Source: Macrolepiota albuminosa
Taxonomy: Eukaryota > Basidiomycota > Agaricomycetes > Agaricales > Agaricaceae
Assembly: GCA_027475525.1 (NCBI GenBank)
Contig: JAMWFC010000012.1
Coordinates: forward strand, 529,831-593,830
Direction of reading: 5' to 3'
DNA: 64,000 nucleotides
The translations under genes and the position numbers were made by a program. Below, piece by piece: positions 1-10,537 of the stretch (position 1 is its first letter; the number at the start of each line of letters is the position of its first letter). The notes below the pieces were generated by a model that saw nothing but the letters and a program-made list of their open reading frames with translations, was not told the origin of the DNA and ran no database searches.

Positions 1-298
1 TCTTCGTTTCTATTTTCTCGCACTCATTTTGGCTCGGTTTGTATACATATCAGACATCTATAAAGAATATTAGTCTACTGACCCATGAGGTCTGGTTAGA
101 GAAAAATCAGATCAATGGATGGTAATTGTCGATTTTCTAAACTTTCCTACAGGACTACCACGAACGGCAACTTGTTAGAAGGAATTGAGATTGATCCGGC
201 TGTCCGTGCCGCAATTGCCAGTGAAAGAAGCCGCCGGCAGGTATTTTCATACAGCCATTTTTCGTAAAGTTACAGCCATTTTCATAACGTTAGACCCC

Positions 299-565
299 GT
301 TTGGCCTGGCTTGCTGCCGAAACCTAACACTGCTTTTAGTTCTTCCTCGATGAGGCGTCACATATCGAGGGAATTGAAGAAACTGATTCTAATACTTGCG
401 CTTGTCAGGAAGTATAGATACAAGATGTCCAAGAAATCACTGGCGTGAGCGTCCGAACTATCAAACACATTCGGACAAGATATCGTCGTAGCTCCGTTGA
501 AAAGGACAGTTGATGGACGAACTCGAATGCTCAATGGTTTTGAAGTAACTCATATAATACTAATA
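299..565 (+). mobile_element. Decayed transposon fragment, copy A (end plus transposase N-terminus)
   Basis: This stretch begins with a partial terminal arm ending in TTGCTGCCGAA and continues into a short reading frame starting at 350 (MRRHISRELKKLILILALV). It aligns base for base, with scattered changes, to 801-1095. Both copies encode a small helix-turn-helix-like segment (EITGVS then TIK), which resembles the N-terminal DNA-binding part of fungal DDE transposases. Here the frame breaks after KKSLA, and the rest of the HTH lies in another frame. No catalytic domain is present. The transposase assignment is inferred from the HTH-like pattern and its link to terminal-repeat arms. Confidence 0.5.
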
Positions 566-690
566 CCACCTCAAGCTACATGATCCGTAGTGTTTGCGAC
601 GCGAAATTACTGGTGAGAGACAGCGACGAGGTTTTCTCAGGCAGCGGAAGTGGCAGTTGGAGGGTCACAGTAATAAACGACGTTATCATT

Positions 691-838
691 CGGCAAGCCA
701 GGCATCGCGGATATCAGGCCAAAAAACTAAACAAGCGAAACTCAAAGGGGTCTAACGTTATGAAAATGGCTGTAGACCCCCTGAGTTCTGCCTGTTTATT
801 TGTTTGGCATGATATCCGCGATGCCGGGCTTGCTGCCG
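691..838. repeat. Long foldback (MITE-like inverted repeat)
   Basis: The left arm CGGCAAGCCAGGCATCGCGG (from 691) is mirrored by the right arm ending TTGCTGCCG at 838. An inner pair (CTCAAAGGGGTCTA against TAGACCCCCTGAG) continues the fold, leaving a loop of about 20 nt around 760. Almost the whole 148 nt can pair. A single left arm recurs at 1202-1265 and a right arm at 299-320, so this is a repeated element end rather than a unique hairpin. A short reading frame crosses it, but it is not protein-like. Confidence 0.75.
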
Positions 839-884
839 AAGCGTAACTACAAAATTAGCACAGCTCTTACCTACCCTCCTCCTC

Positions 885-1095
885 AATGAGGCATCACATA
901 TTGCGGGAGTTGAAGAGACTGATTTTACGACTTGCGCTTGTCAGGAAGTATCGATACCAGGTGACCCAGGAAATCACTGGCGTGAGCATCCAAACTATCA
1001 AATGCATATCATCAGACTGGTGATGTAGCTCCATTAAAGAGGACAGTTGATGGATGAACTCGAATACTCAAATAGCTTTGAAGTAACTGTGAGTG
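885..1095 (+). mobile_element. Decayed transposon fragment, copy B (transposase HTH)
   Basis: This is the second copy of the unit at 340-565. The frame from 885 encodes a 45-residue remnant, MRHHILRELKRLIL... then EITGVSIQTIK, ending at a TGA near 1020. Less damage is visible here: the helix-turn-helix region is in one frame. Only the N-terminal DNA-binding piece survives, with no DDE catalytic part downstream. It lies directly beside the foldback at 691-838, so both probably derive from one DNA-transposon family. Confidence 0.5.
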
Positions 1096-1201
1096 TCCTG
1101 GAAGTCTGAAAGAGCTGATGCAACTGACTTTATGCCACAGTTTCATAGAGAAACAGCCCGATTTACTCTTATCTGGCTGAAGTAATGGCGTAGTTATTCT
1201 T

Positions 1202-1265
1202 CGGCAAGCCCGGCATCGCGGATATCACGCCAAACGACGAACTCAAAGGGCCTATATCCGTTATG
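1202..1265 (+). repeat. Solitary arm of the foldback element
   Basis: CGGCAAGCCCGGCATCGCGG followed by ATATCACGCC and then AACTCAAAGGG repeats the left arm of the 691-838 foldback, including its inner arm. The partner arm is absent, so this is a half element left by deletion or incomplete duplication. Confidence 0.7.
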
Positions 1266-1499
1266 AAAGAAGACTCCGACCACGATATCACTGAACAATA
1301 ATATATCATCATCAAGCTTACTACTGCTCCAATCGAGGTCGCGACAGACTAACTTACTCTTTCTCCTACTTCGTTCCCTCTATGGTGTGTTCTTGCCACG
1401 GTATCGATCTGTATCATAGAGTCATCATCTCTCTGACAGCCGCATCTATCCCCACAAATAACGAGTCGAGCTCAAGCTCTTTCTCCTGAAATCCTCTCA

Positions 1500-2927
1500 A
1501 TGATCTTCAGCTCCGTATATGAGCAAATCGTTGTTGTTTATTCGGAGGATCTGCAAGACGATCTTTATGAACATCACATCCCAACCCACAGATATTACAA
1601 AGGGGATAACACGGACATAGGTCTCATCGATAAAGACCTGCGGTCCCCATCTCTATTTCCTTATGCATTTCACTCTGTATGCAGAGCCTGGAGAGACGTT
1701 ATGGAGTCCATACCCCTTTTCTGGACACGACTCGTCATTTTTGTTGGAAAATACCAAACGCCATTATCCAGAATACGCCAAAGCTTGCAACTATCGCGTG
1801 ATCTTTTTTTTGATGTCTACGTCCTGCGAAAGGAAAAAGACATTACAAACTCACTAGACCATGTCGGCGACCATCATCAAGAGCGAGCACATATTCAAGA
1901 GCTGATGCCACTGCTTATTTCTCATCGTCTCAGAATGTGCAGGATGTCTTTCGATCTCCTTTGCGGCTCTTCCCTTTTACGACTCCTTGAAGATATTCGT
2001 CATGATTCTTGCCCTCATCTCCAGTATCTGAGTCTACATTGCTTGTGCAGTGATGGACATGAACATGAGACTCATTTTGATTCCGTAGCTAGTCCCAAAG
2101 ATTTGGTTTCCTCGTCAACACCCCCAATTCTCGATCTCTCCTTAAATGGACAGGCCCTTTCTCTACTCCTGTCGCACCTTGGGAGTCTGAATATAAACCT
2201 CGACACCCTCTGTTTATCATGGTACAAATCTCGTGACGACGGATACATCGATCTAGTCTCCTTCATAGAGGATTTCATCTACAAAACCCGTCCTCTTCGA
2301 CTTGAACTGGATTCAATTCCTTTCATCTGGGATCCAGATGAGATCGATGAAGTCATCACAATGCAAGCCTACTTCATTGATTTGACCTTACAAAACCTGT
2401 CGCAAGGTGTTGCAGATGTTATCTTTCGTCTTATCGAGAATCAAGATGAAGATGAAGGTGAAGATGAAGATGAAGATGACTATGGCTTGTCAACCATCAC
2501 CATCTCCCAATGCTCTCTCTCCGCCCCAAATTTTCTTTGTAGATGTCAAGAACTTCGCTTAAGAGACATCGAACCCCCCTGTGACCTTGCAGGACTTACT
2601 TCGTGCTGGCTGGGAGCAATACTCGAGATCAATGACTGTCCTGAATCTGCAGTTGACATGATGCTGGATTCTATGGCACAGTTCTGGGCTGGGTTTGACT
2701 GCTTCAATGCTCCGGAACTTCAACATTTGAGCCTCATAGATTGCGGGGATTTCTCAATGGCTAAACTAAGGCACCTCTGGGAGGTTAGGGAGATTACAAA
2801 CAATCCTCCACTGGACATGGTTTTTGTGATTGGATCTGGTCCTTCGCCGTCATTGAGCGATAGGGAGTGGATTCAAGAACATCCTGAGCGCCTTCACTTT
2901 GACTGCGACGCTGTAGAGACGGATTGA
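1500..2927 (+). CDS. F-box-like domain protein
   Basis: A 475-residue single-exon frame of a type abundant in agaricomycetes: an F-box-like N-terminus followed by a region without clear motifs. Residues about 52-90 hold the family signature LFPYAFHSVCRAWRDVMESI followed by PLFWTRLVIFV. F-box proteins link substrates to SCF ubiquitin ligases through Skp1; the substrate here is unknown. An acidic run (about 317-330, EDEGEDEDEDD) interrupts the C-terminal half. The given start is the first ATG, but the frame upstream of it (1479-1499) reads LSPEILS directly before MIF, the classic start of an F-box helix. The real protein therefore probably begins in an upstream exon joined at an acceptor near 1439. 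The last 33 bases overlap the converging phosphatase gene. Confidence 0.8.
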   Translation: MIFSSVYEQIVVVYSEDLQDDLYEHHIPTHRYYKGDNTDIGLIDKDLRSPSLFPYAFHSVCRAWRDVMESIPLFWTRLVIFVGKYQTPLSRIRQSLQLSRDLFFDVYVLRKEKDITNSLDHVGDHHQERAHIQELMPLLISHRLRMCRMSFDLLCGSSLLRLLEDIRHDSCPHLQYLSLHCLCSDGHEHETHFDSVASPKDLVSSSTPPILDLSLNGQALSLLLSHLGSLNINLDTLCLSWYKSRDDGYIDLVSFIEDFIYKTRPLRLELDSIPFIWDPDEIDEVITMQAYFIDLTLQNLSQGVADVIFRLIENQDEDEGEDEDEDDYGLSTITISQCSLSAPNFLCRCQELRLRDIEPPCDLAGLTSCWLGAILEINDCPESAVDMMLDSMAQFWAGFDCFNAPELQHLSLIDCGDFSMAKLRHLWEVREITNNPPLDMVFVIGSGPSPSLSDREWIQEHPERLHFDCDAVETD

Positions 2928-4213
2928 ATTACAATTGGCAGAATTCCTAAAATTCTCATATTTGGGATAGCAATCAATATGGTTGCCACTGATTAACATA
3001 CCTCCAGTTGGAAGACTGTAACTTGGACGCCCCACAGAAGCCATAAACCCATTTACTATCCCTCCATGCCCAGTAACAGAGATGACTAAAAGTATCTGTC
3101 AAAGAATATGACCCTTTTTAAAAAGCTGATCAACGTACAAATCTCCTTATCCTCATTGAATACAAGATCGAGAACTTGCTTAGCCCGCCCAGCAACATGA
3201 GCATCCGTTTCACGCACATCAGGAGTCCAAAGAAGGTCATTTTCCGAGAAATTATGTTCTATGCGAAATTCAGGAAAGGTTGCATGGATATACGTTCGTG
3301 TCCGCCGTTTATCGCATGTATGGACACCATACATTTCGCGGCAATTCTATGATGCACGGTAAATGATCAGCAGCATTTAGAGTTCTCCTGAGCGGTTCAC
3401 CTCGAGAATAGTCGCCCATTCAGAGTCACTTTCTGGCAAGAGACCGTCGAACGTGATCTCGAAAGTCTGCAACGCGCGTGATAGTGGAGATACGTAGAAC
3501 CTTCCAGGCACGGGTAATTTAGCTGCAAGTTCAGATTTCCATGCTTCACTTGCAGCTGCGGCTTGCGCTTTCCCTGTCTCGGTGAGCTCTGCATCGGCTG
3601 CGAACAAAACTTCTTTTTCTATCACTTTTTTAAAGACATTAGAGGTAACTCACGGCCCCAGACAATTTCACCGTCTCCATCTAGTTTGGACCAATAACTT
3701 GTAAGACGTGTCAACTTAGAAACCACGGTTTATAATTTCGACGGTACTTGTTCCAAGCAGGAGTACCGTATTTCGCTTCCGCAACGTTATCTTTCAACTT
3801 CTGTTCATTGAGATCCACGACAAGGCAGGCACTGCACTTACGAAAACCTTCACCATGGCGGCTCAAGAAGAAAACCTTGTAAGATGTAAAATTATCGGCT
3901 TCCTCGTTCAACACATGTATCTGATCAAAAAAAGTACTCCATCTATCTGGAGAATTGTCGATGAGTCCAAAATTGGCTGGAATCTGCACGGTCTCAGTCA
4001 TTAAGAGATACGACGACAATAAGTGAAGCTCTTACGGCAGGTATGCCTGTGGCCGTTAAATTGTCTTGAACAAAGAACCCAGGTACGAACTGTTCCGGAT
4101 TCGCATTAGACGATAAAGCAGAAAAGAGGAGAACCAGCAAGATGATTCACAGTATATGTTCGATTGACAATTCCGGCGGAAGGGGAGCTCAAACTTGGGA
4201 CGAGGAGCGCCAT
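2895..4213 (-). CDS. PMU1-like histidine phosphatase (phosphoglycerate mutase superfamily)
   Basis: A multi-exon gene. Exon 1 starts at 4213 in a strong context (CCACCATGG). After a 61-nt intron with CTAAT branch, exon 2 (4036-4089) encodes FVPGFFVQDN. The catalytic RHGEG motif is in the next exon (SRHGEG, about 3855-3875), and splicing at GAAAG|ATAACG gives GFHNVAEAKYGT, the family pattern. Then come ELTETGKAQA, the YVSPLSRALQT motif, and GVHTCDKRRTRTYIH. The second catalytic His is in SVTGHGGIVNGF. The last exon reads SLPTGGILPIV and stops at 2895. Members are broad phosphomonoesterases, probably cytosolic; the substrate is not determined. The C-terminal 33 nt overlap the converging F-box gene. 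Exon joins were worked out by eye and the exon 2/3 junction has an alternative acceptor. Confidence 0.85.
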
Positions 4214-6657
4214 GGTGGAACAGATAGACCAGAAGTTTGCTCAAGCAAAGATCAAGGGCTGATAAGTGGCAGATCGAAGATCGAAATCGAGTGGTCCAGA
4301 GCCCCACACAGTGCGTTTCTTCGGGGTGTTTACAAGCGGAGATCATTCCGAGGTGTACACCTTGTACTGCCAGTGGGCCGAGGGGAGGCATCTGTGATGC
4401 CGGCCCCCCGACTACACAAACGTCAAAATCAGCGTCTTGTATCGAGGCCAAAACCTGGGGCATGATCTACTTGGCACGCCAGCCGAGAGGACCAACCTTG
4501 AGCATGTTGGACTAGATATATCCACCCATGATCAGATAAAATTTGTTGGACGGACCGACGGATCGACCCTTGCCGCCTGATGTGTGAACTTTGCGGTGTG
4601 TACTTGCCGTTTTTCAAGTTCATGGATCATACCTCAAGTTTCATATCAAGCCGCACTCGTTCCCTCTTGTAGGATCATGACAGACAGACCGGACACCCTA
4701 TTGCCAGGACTCGTAATCCGGCCAATCCGCTCCTATGTCGTGATGACATTTACTGATCACTGCAAGAGATTACCACGGTCCATCTATACCCTTGCAGCTC
4801 CAGTGGCATATCCAACTGTTGATATGCAAATACTAAACCCATCGTTTTCGAATCTTAGATGAGACAGCTGCAATTCATAATGCTTTTTTCGCCTTCGCAA
4901 GTGACCTATTGATTTATCCACGTCATTGGCACTTCCCGCAGTTCCGTTCCCAGACATCACTAGAACATATGACCTGCAAGATATGGGAAGGACATGATGA
5001 CATGTCTCCCTCCAGGCATGGACCTTGATATTCTCAGCTGGACACCCTACTGGCAACACAATGAGCCTTGTTGCCTTAAGAGGTGAGGATAAGTTCGAGG
5101 GGGAGTTTATCCAGCCCTTGCTTATACTTTTCATCATTTCTGTTCCGTGAGATTATTTATATGATTAGGGAGAGAAATCAGAACGGGCGTCTGTTCCGCA
5201 CGAGGCGTGAGATCATGACTCCTGGATTCTCACCCACGGTATAACTTTTCCGAAGTAACTCACACGAGTGCGCCACCATAATCGTAACTCGGTGCGGGCG
5301 TCAAGGAGATGATATAAGCTTTTAAAGCCCTGGTTAGTCGACCTGAGAGCGCCCACCGTTGCACATAGAAGCATGTCCCACCTTGGGAGCTGAAAGGACA
5401 CGTTGCGGCTTTCAAATATGAATTGAAGACCAAGGCGGAAGTTTACATGGGTTTCATCATTCCCTTCTTCTCGGAGTGTAATCCCGTGATGTATCATAAA
5501 CTGACACAACCCGAAGTAAGTTGAATAACCTTCTGAGCTTTATAAGCCAATCTTCCGCAATTAAAACCCCTTCAAAGACAGAAGTGTAACAGAGAATGAG
5601 CAGATGGTTCCGAGTCTGAATATGGAGGACAGAAAAACGAATCTCAAACTGCGATCGTGCCGATGCCGAGGATATTTCCATCCGGGGATAATGATCGAAT
5701 GGTTACGGCTCCGACTCGAGTCGACCTTCTACATACTAGATGGAGACTGTAGCACACCTATAACTGACAGTTGTTAGGGTATCCAGCACGATGACTGATG
5801 AACCTGACACATATGATTATGCTTGAGCTTTGTACGTACTGGTTGTCGAAGCGAGTGAGAAATACGACAAACGCCTGAGAGTGGTTTCGTCAAGTATTTG
5901 CTAAATTTGAATTGACCTGTGACTTTGGAGCGGACGGAACCGCAGCAGGAGTAAGATGGATCTGTCATGACCCATGAACAGCATGGTGGCCGACTTCGAG
6001 AAGGCCATTACCATGAACAATTGCTCTCTTTCGGTGTTGTGGTGGGCGTCAAGTGTGGGCGCCGAGTCCTGACGTGGTGATCGATTTCACGTAAGCAATG
6101 ACGAAAAAGCCGAAATGCTTTCCTTCTTGTCCACCCTTCAGAACACAGATATCTGTCTCCTGTAAGTCAGGAAATTACCTCTATCATTCTTCCGTTCTAA
6201 GCGCCCATCTTTCTACAAGAACTCCTGAACAAGGTGCTTTCATTCTTGAGGTCCTTGCATAGAACTTGCATTTTCCGCGAAAGGCTTTCTCAAGTGCTGA
6301 TAAATAGGTAGGTATACATGTTATCGACGTCCAATCTTCTCCTGAATGGTCTAATAAGGCACCGAAATAGCAGCACAAAAAGCTAACGTGTCTCCCGTGG
6401 TGAACCATTCGACCGTCATCGACCATAAAGTTGGACGCCCATAGTACTGGCGATCCTCGAGGTAGGCGGAGAGCTTGTCTACCTAACCCCGAAGGCGCTC
6501 AGCAAGAATTTCATCAAACAACCCTTAGCTGCGCAGTTCCTGTCGTGAGCGCTGCGGCGCTTAAGTCAAAAAAGATATACAAATATCATAAATCATTCTT
6601 GTTATCCAGCCCATCTCAGCGAGACCTTTTATTTCCGTCTCTTCGACGTGATTTACT
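4214..6657. other. Divergent intergenic region, no supported gene
   Basis: This 2.4 kb lies between the divergent phosphatase (-) and the conserved unknown gene (+). Minus-strand frames at 4784-5137 (117 codons) and 5213-5509 (98 codons) are open but show no recognisable motif and no good splice chain between them. CpG content looks normal, so this is not obviously repeat DNA. It presumably holds both promoters. A small gene could be hidden here. Confidence 0.4.
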
Positions 6658-9180
6658 ATGTTCTCGTCCATTACGTCCTTATTTCCGTCGCTGCATCTCC
6701 CAAACAGCAGCACTAATGTTCTCTCACCGACACAGAGCCATTTTGAACCCAGAGACACGCCCGAGGAAGAGGAGGCATACAAAGATGAACCTGTTGAGGA
6801 ACCCGTTGAGGAAGAGACGAACGTAAAGAAGGGCAAGACAAGGAGCGCCAATGAGGTATGTACATTGATTAGATTATCGTACGACCTTCTTGACACTTAC
6901 TTTTATTAGACCTTCATTATCGTACGACCACCTCCTGCGAAATCGAATCATCCTTTGAACCTCCAAGTACAACTCGTACCTCCGGCAGTGCGTAGCATTC
7001 GACAATCCGGTGACGAGAGCGATGGAGGCAATTCAACCACGACGTCAGTTTCCTTAACCCGTACGATGTCCAATCGTTCGGATACTTCCTCGTATGGGTC
7101 CACAGCGTCATTTTCCTCCGCTGGATCTGTTTCCTCCACTCGCCGCACCATTATACCGTTGTACAGCCTGCAAGCACACAATGTCCTGACAAATACAATT
7201 GTTGACGCCGGAACTGATGCGAAGATCGCCAGATTCCTTAAACGTGGAATGGAACTCATTGATCTCGCTATGCTTGAACCCGTAGAAGTCTGGAGTGACC
7301 GCCGGAGAAGCACTCAGGCTCCTCAACCTGGTCAGGTCATAAGAACTAGCCGCACTGCTTCCCCAGATCCAGGGGCACAGAACACAACTGCCGAATCTTC
7401 TGTCGTTTCGCTGAATTCAGGATCGAGTGCGAACCATCAAACCATGACACCCACTGCAACGCCTACTCCCAAACCCTCCACCCCGACTATCGGAGTGTCC
7501 GTCCCGGCCCCCTCCTCTTCAAAACGAAACCTCTTCGGAAAGATGTTCAGGAAGAAAGACAGTTCTCCCGCCACTCCTCCAGCCTCGCCAGCGCTTCCAC
7601 ATATCCCTCTATCGGCCCCTCCAATCCAATCCACGAAAACTATCACACCTGATCCCAGCACCACTCCCACGGCGCGGTCGCGAGGGCACACTCGCAATAT
7701 CTCTACTACACTCTCGCCAACTTCCATAACAGGCAAAATCCGACAACGCTCAAGCTCGCCAAACGCACGCGCTCTGGGCCTCGGACTGCTCCAGGTTCCC
7801 TCACTTGAGGACTCTTCCCACCAGACTAATGGTAATGGTAATGGGTCAATTGGGAGTCGGACCAACAGCTTTGCTGACGATAACCAATACGACGAAGGAA
7901 AAAACGAAAGCAAGATCCTCCGCCCACCCGTACTCGGTATTCAGCCGACTCTATCATACTCTTACTCGCCCGCCATGGGAGGTGCATCAGAACCTCCAGC
8001 GGTTGGCAATCCGAGTAAATCGGCACGAGCGCTCATGTACGTGTGGTTCGTGAAGCGGTGGTATAAGCGCCGTACGGACGATCTGGACACCGGTGGGCTG
8101 CTGGGGATGGTGCAGCACCCGCGCGGGGGAAATGGGTTCTCGGTCACCGGTGCTGCTGCTCACGTCGCTGCGGGGGAGGGCGTTGAGGTGCGGTTTGAAT
8201 GGAAGAGGAACAGTGCGAAGGCGCGTGCGAGGAAGGGGCATGGAAAGAAGGGCAGGAAGGGCGATGACGCGGAGGTGGAGGCGGAGAAAGGGAAGGAACG
8301 CGCGAAGGATAAGACTAGGCTTGCACATCGGCTGTCGACTATCTCACATCATAGCGGTAGCAACATCAGCACAAGCGAGGAAGGGCATGGTCGGCCGAGA
8401 ACATGGGACAGCATGCCCGAGCGGCGAAAGAAGAATAGTTACGATGATGATGGGGAGGAGAGTGACCCGGAGGACTCGGAAACACCGTGGACGTGTACAC
8501 TCAAAATAAGGCGCAGTGGCACCGGAACGACGTCGCGGCGAGGAAGTACCATTCAGAGGAGTGGCGGTGAAGATGAGATGGGTGTCCTTCCACAGGCGCC
8601 GCACGTCCTCAGACTGAAAGTCGGGACACTGTCGCCGACACCGCATCATCCAAAGGTGCTTGGGATGTTGAAGGTGCCTTTTCCCTTACCAGACGTTGAG
8701 GTGGAAAGGATGGGAACAATCAAGCGTCCAACTGGTAAGCATCAAGTTTCTTTTGGTTCTATATTTCCTTCTCTTTCTGGGAGTTTCCTGCCCTTGAGTT
8801 CAGCTTTCCTTTCTTTGGTGGCAGATCGGACCTATCGAGTATGTTCTTCACATCATCTATCTGTCGCTCGATGAGCGTCAGGTTGATCCTACGTACAAGC
8901 ATCATTTGCTGTTTGTCATATCACATTTCTAGTCCGAGCGAACCTTTTCTTTTTTTTTCGTGACAAACACTGGCCTGGTTCACTAGTTCTGCGTCTAACT
9001 CAGAAACCCGCAGATCCCGGGGAACCACGTCTACAGCCCGACTGGGAAGGGTTAACACTCACAGCAGAAGAAATTAAAGACGTGGTATGTAGCACGGCCA
9101 TGTGGCTTACTGTCAGAGAGAGCTTTGGAGGGGTCGGAAAGGTTAGCAGGAAAGGCGATGGTTGGCGAATACGGGCATAG
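6658..9180 (+). CDS. Conserved basidiomycete protein of unknown function
   Basis: Three exons (6658-6855, 6910-8734, 9014-9180) join in frame into about 729 residues. The N-terminus is short and acidic (DTPEEEEAYKDEPVEEPVEE). Exon 2 opens with TFIIVRPPPAKSNHPLNLQV, has a Ser/Thr/Pro-rich low-complexity centre (about residues 230-400), and then a basic stretch. Conserved blocks include YSLQAHNVLTNTIVDAGTDA, LRLKVGTLSPTPHHPKVLGM and KVPFPLPDVEVERM. The last exon carries LTAEEIKDVVCST and GFGGVGKVSRKGDGWRIRA before TAG. I recognise these blocks as typical of a widespread basidiomycete family without an assigned function. No signal peptide or membrane segment is visible. Exon 2 to exon 3 is a 279-nt intron, longer than its neighbours; the phase (G|AT, giving Asp) and the CTAAC branch plus CAG acceptor support it. 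Confidence 0.82.
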
Positions 9181-10537
9181 GGAGGCTATCGCGCGCATCC
9201 ATAATGGATGCGGCGAAGCAGTGGAACTATGTTTGTTTTTTGACTGCTGCCTTCCCCCTTTTTTTTACTGTCCTTTCGCTCACTATGATTTGCTTTGGTT
9301 GCTCTCACATATGGTGTTTCCAGTTTCTGTCGGTGATTGTTGACCGAGACCAGTTTTTCTAGTTTTTGTCTATTGATTTTTAACAGCATATTTTCGTTGT
9401 TACTGTTTATGTTTTCGCAAGTTACGTAATTAGTGGATCCCCCGCAAAATGGCTATTGCGATTGCTTTCAAATGATAAAGCGTCGGCGCGTTTTACTCCT
9501 CTCAATTTAACCGAAATATCGATTTTGAAGAGTGTCGAAATAGAAGTCCATTATGCAAAGGGTACATGTGACTATGATGATCGACTCGTGATGGTTGTCG
9601 CCTTTGGATGTTTGTTCTGTGGTCGCAAACGCCTTCTTCAAAGTTTTAACACTCGTTCATTCGCAGTTGCTGAAGCTAGCTAGTTCTTGGAGGAAGCTGA
9701 GACCCAACTGTCCGGAGCGGGATCGCGGGGACACGTGATCGCCGGTCCCCACGGAGGGATTTGGTCGGAAACGGAATACGGACATACCTCTTACACTGAC
9801 TGAGTATTACTGTATCGAACACCAACGGATTGTATATCTTCGCGAAAGTCAATCGCAGCAGAATATCAGCTGCGGTCGCTAGAAGAGCGATTCTGTTGGG
9901 GCAGGATCGCGAACGCGTCAAGCGCACGTGATAAGTGACAGTATAATGGGGAAGCGGGTTACGGATATACCTCAGTACTGCATGATAATGATAACGTATA
10001 CTAACGATATACGGTAGTCTGTGCTAAACAAGTAGACTTACAATATAATCGTTATTACACCGACTGAGTCTGTGCTAAACAGATTCATTATTCAGAATGA
10101 CCGATGAACACAGCGCTTCGAAGAGAAAAACCTTCGAAGACGTCATCATCAGTGAACTTACATCTTGTTAGTCATTTTGCCATTTTTCAGCTTACGATGA
10201 AAGATAAACCTATGGGTGGAACAATGACACGAAGATGTTAGGAATAGCAAAAGTGATGCGTTAGATAAGACTAGGACGTGTTATGATGACTCCAGATTAT
10301 GGGGTCAACTTTTGATGCCGAATCTTGTATAGAAAGAACGTCATACTAACTTCATTATACATTCAAAGGTGGGCCTCTGTTTTCTGAGCCGAGCTTCACA
10401 GTACGAGTATAGGTTTCAACTTCAACTTCCAGATATTTATTGCTGGGACTTGGCTACTACAAAGTTAATAGTCCATAGGACATATTATCGCCATAGAGAA
10501 CAGTCCACATACGTTAGTAGATACAGTGGGACCTAAC
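9181..10537. other. Intergenic region with imperfect duplicated segments
   Basis: No gene is supported. Two related stretches (about 9718-9800 and 9900-9990) each contain a CACGTG box (GGACACGTGATCG and GCGCACGTGATAA) followed by an ACGGA-TATACCTC-like segment. GTCTGTGCTAAACA occurs twice (about 10018 and 10069). This looks like an old local duplication in non-coding DNA. CACGTG is the recognition core of bHLH factors, but a regulatory role is only a possibility. Confidence 0.35.

Noticed and set aside
4056..4463. 135-codon minus frame with DVCVVGGP, resembling a nucleotide-binding start
   Set aside because: It overlaps exons 1 and 2 of the phosphatase in another frame, lacks the full GXGXXG pattern and has no continuation.
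8825..8932. Conserved-looking frame (IGPIEYVLHIIYLSLDE) inside the unknown gene, followed by TAG
   Set aside because: Including it breaks phase with both neighbouring exons and hits stops at 8930 and 8984. Direct splicing of 8734 to 9014 is in frame and gives the known C-terminal block, so I treat it as intron.
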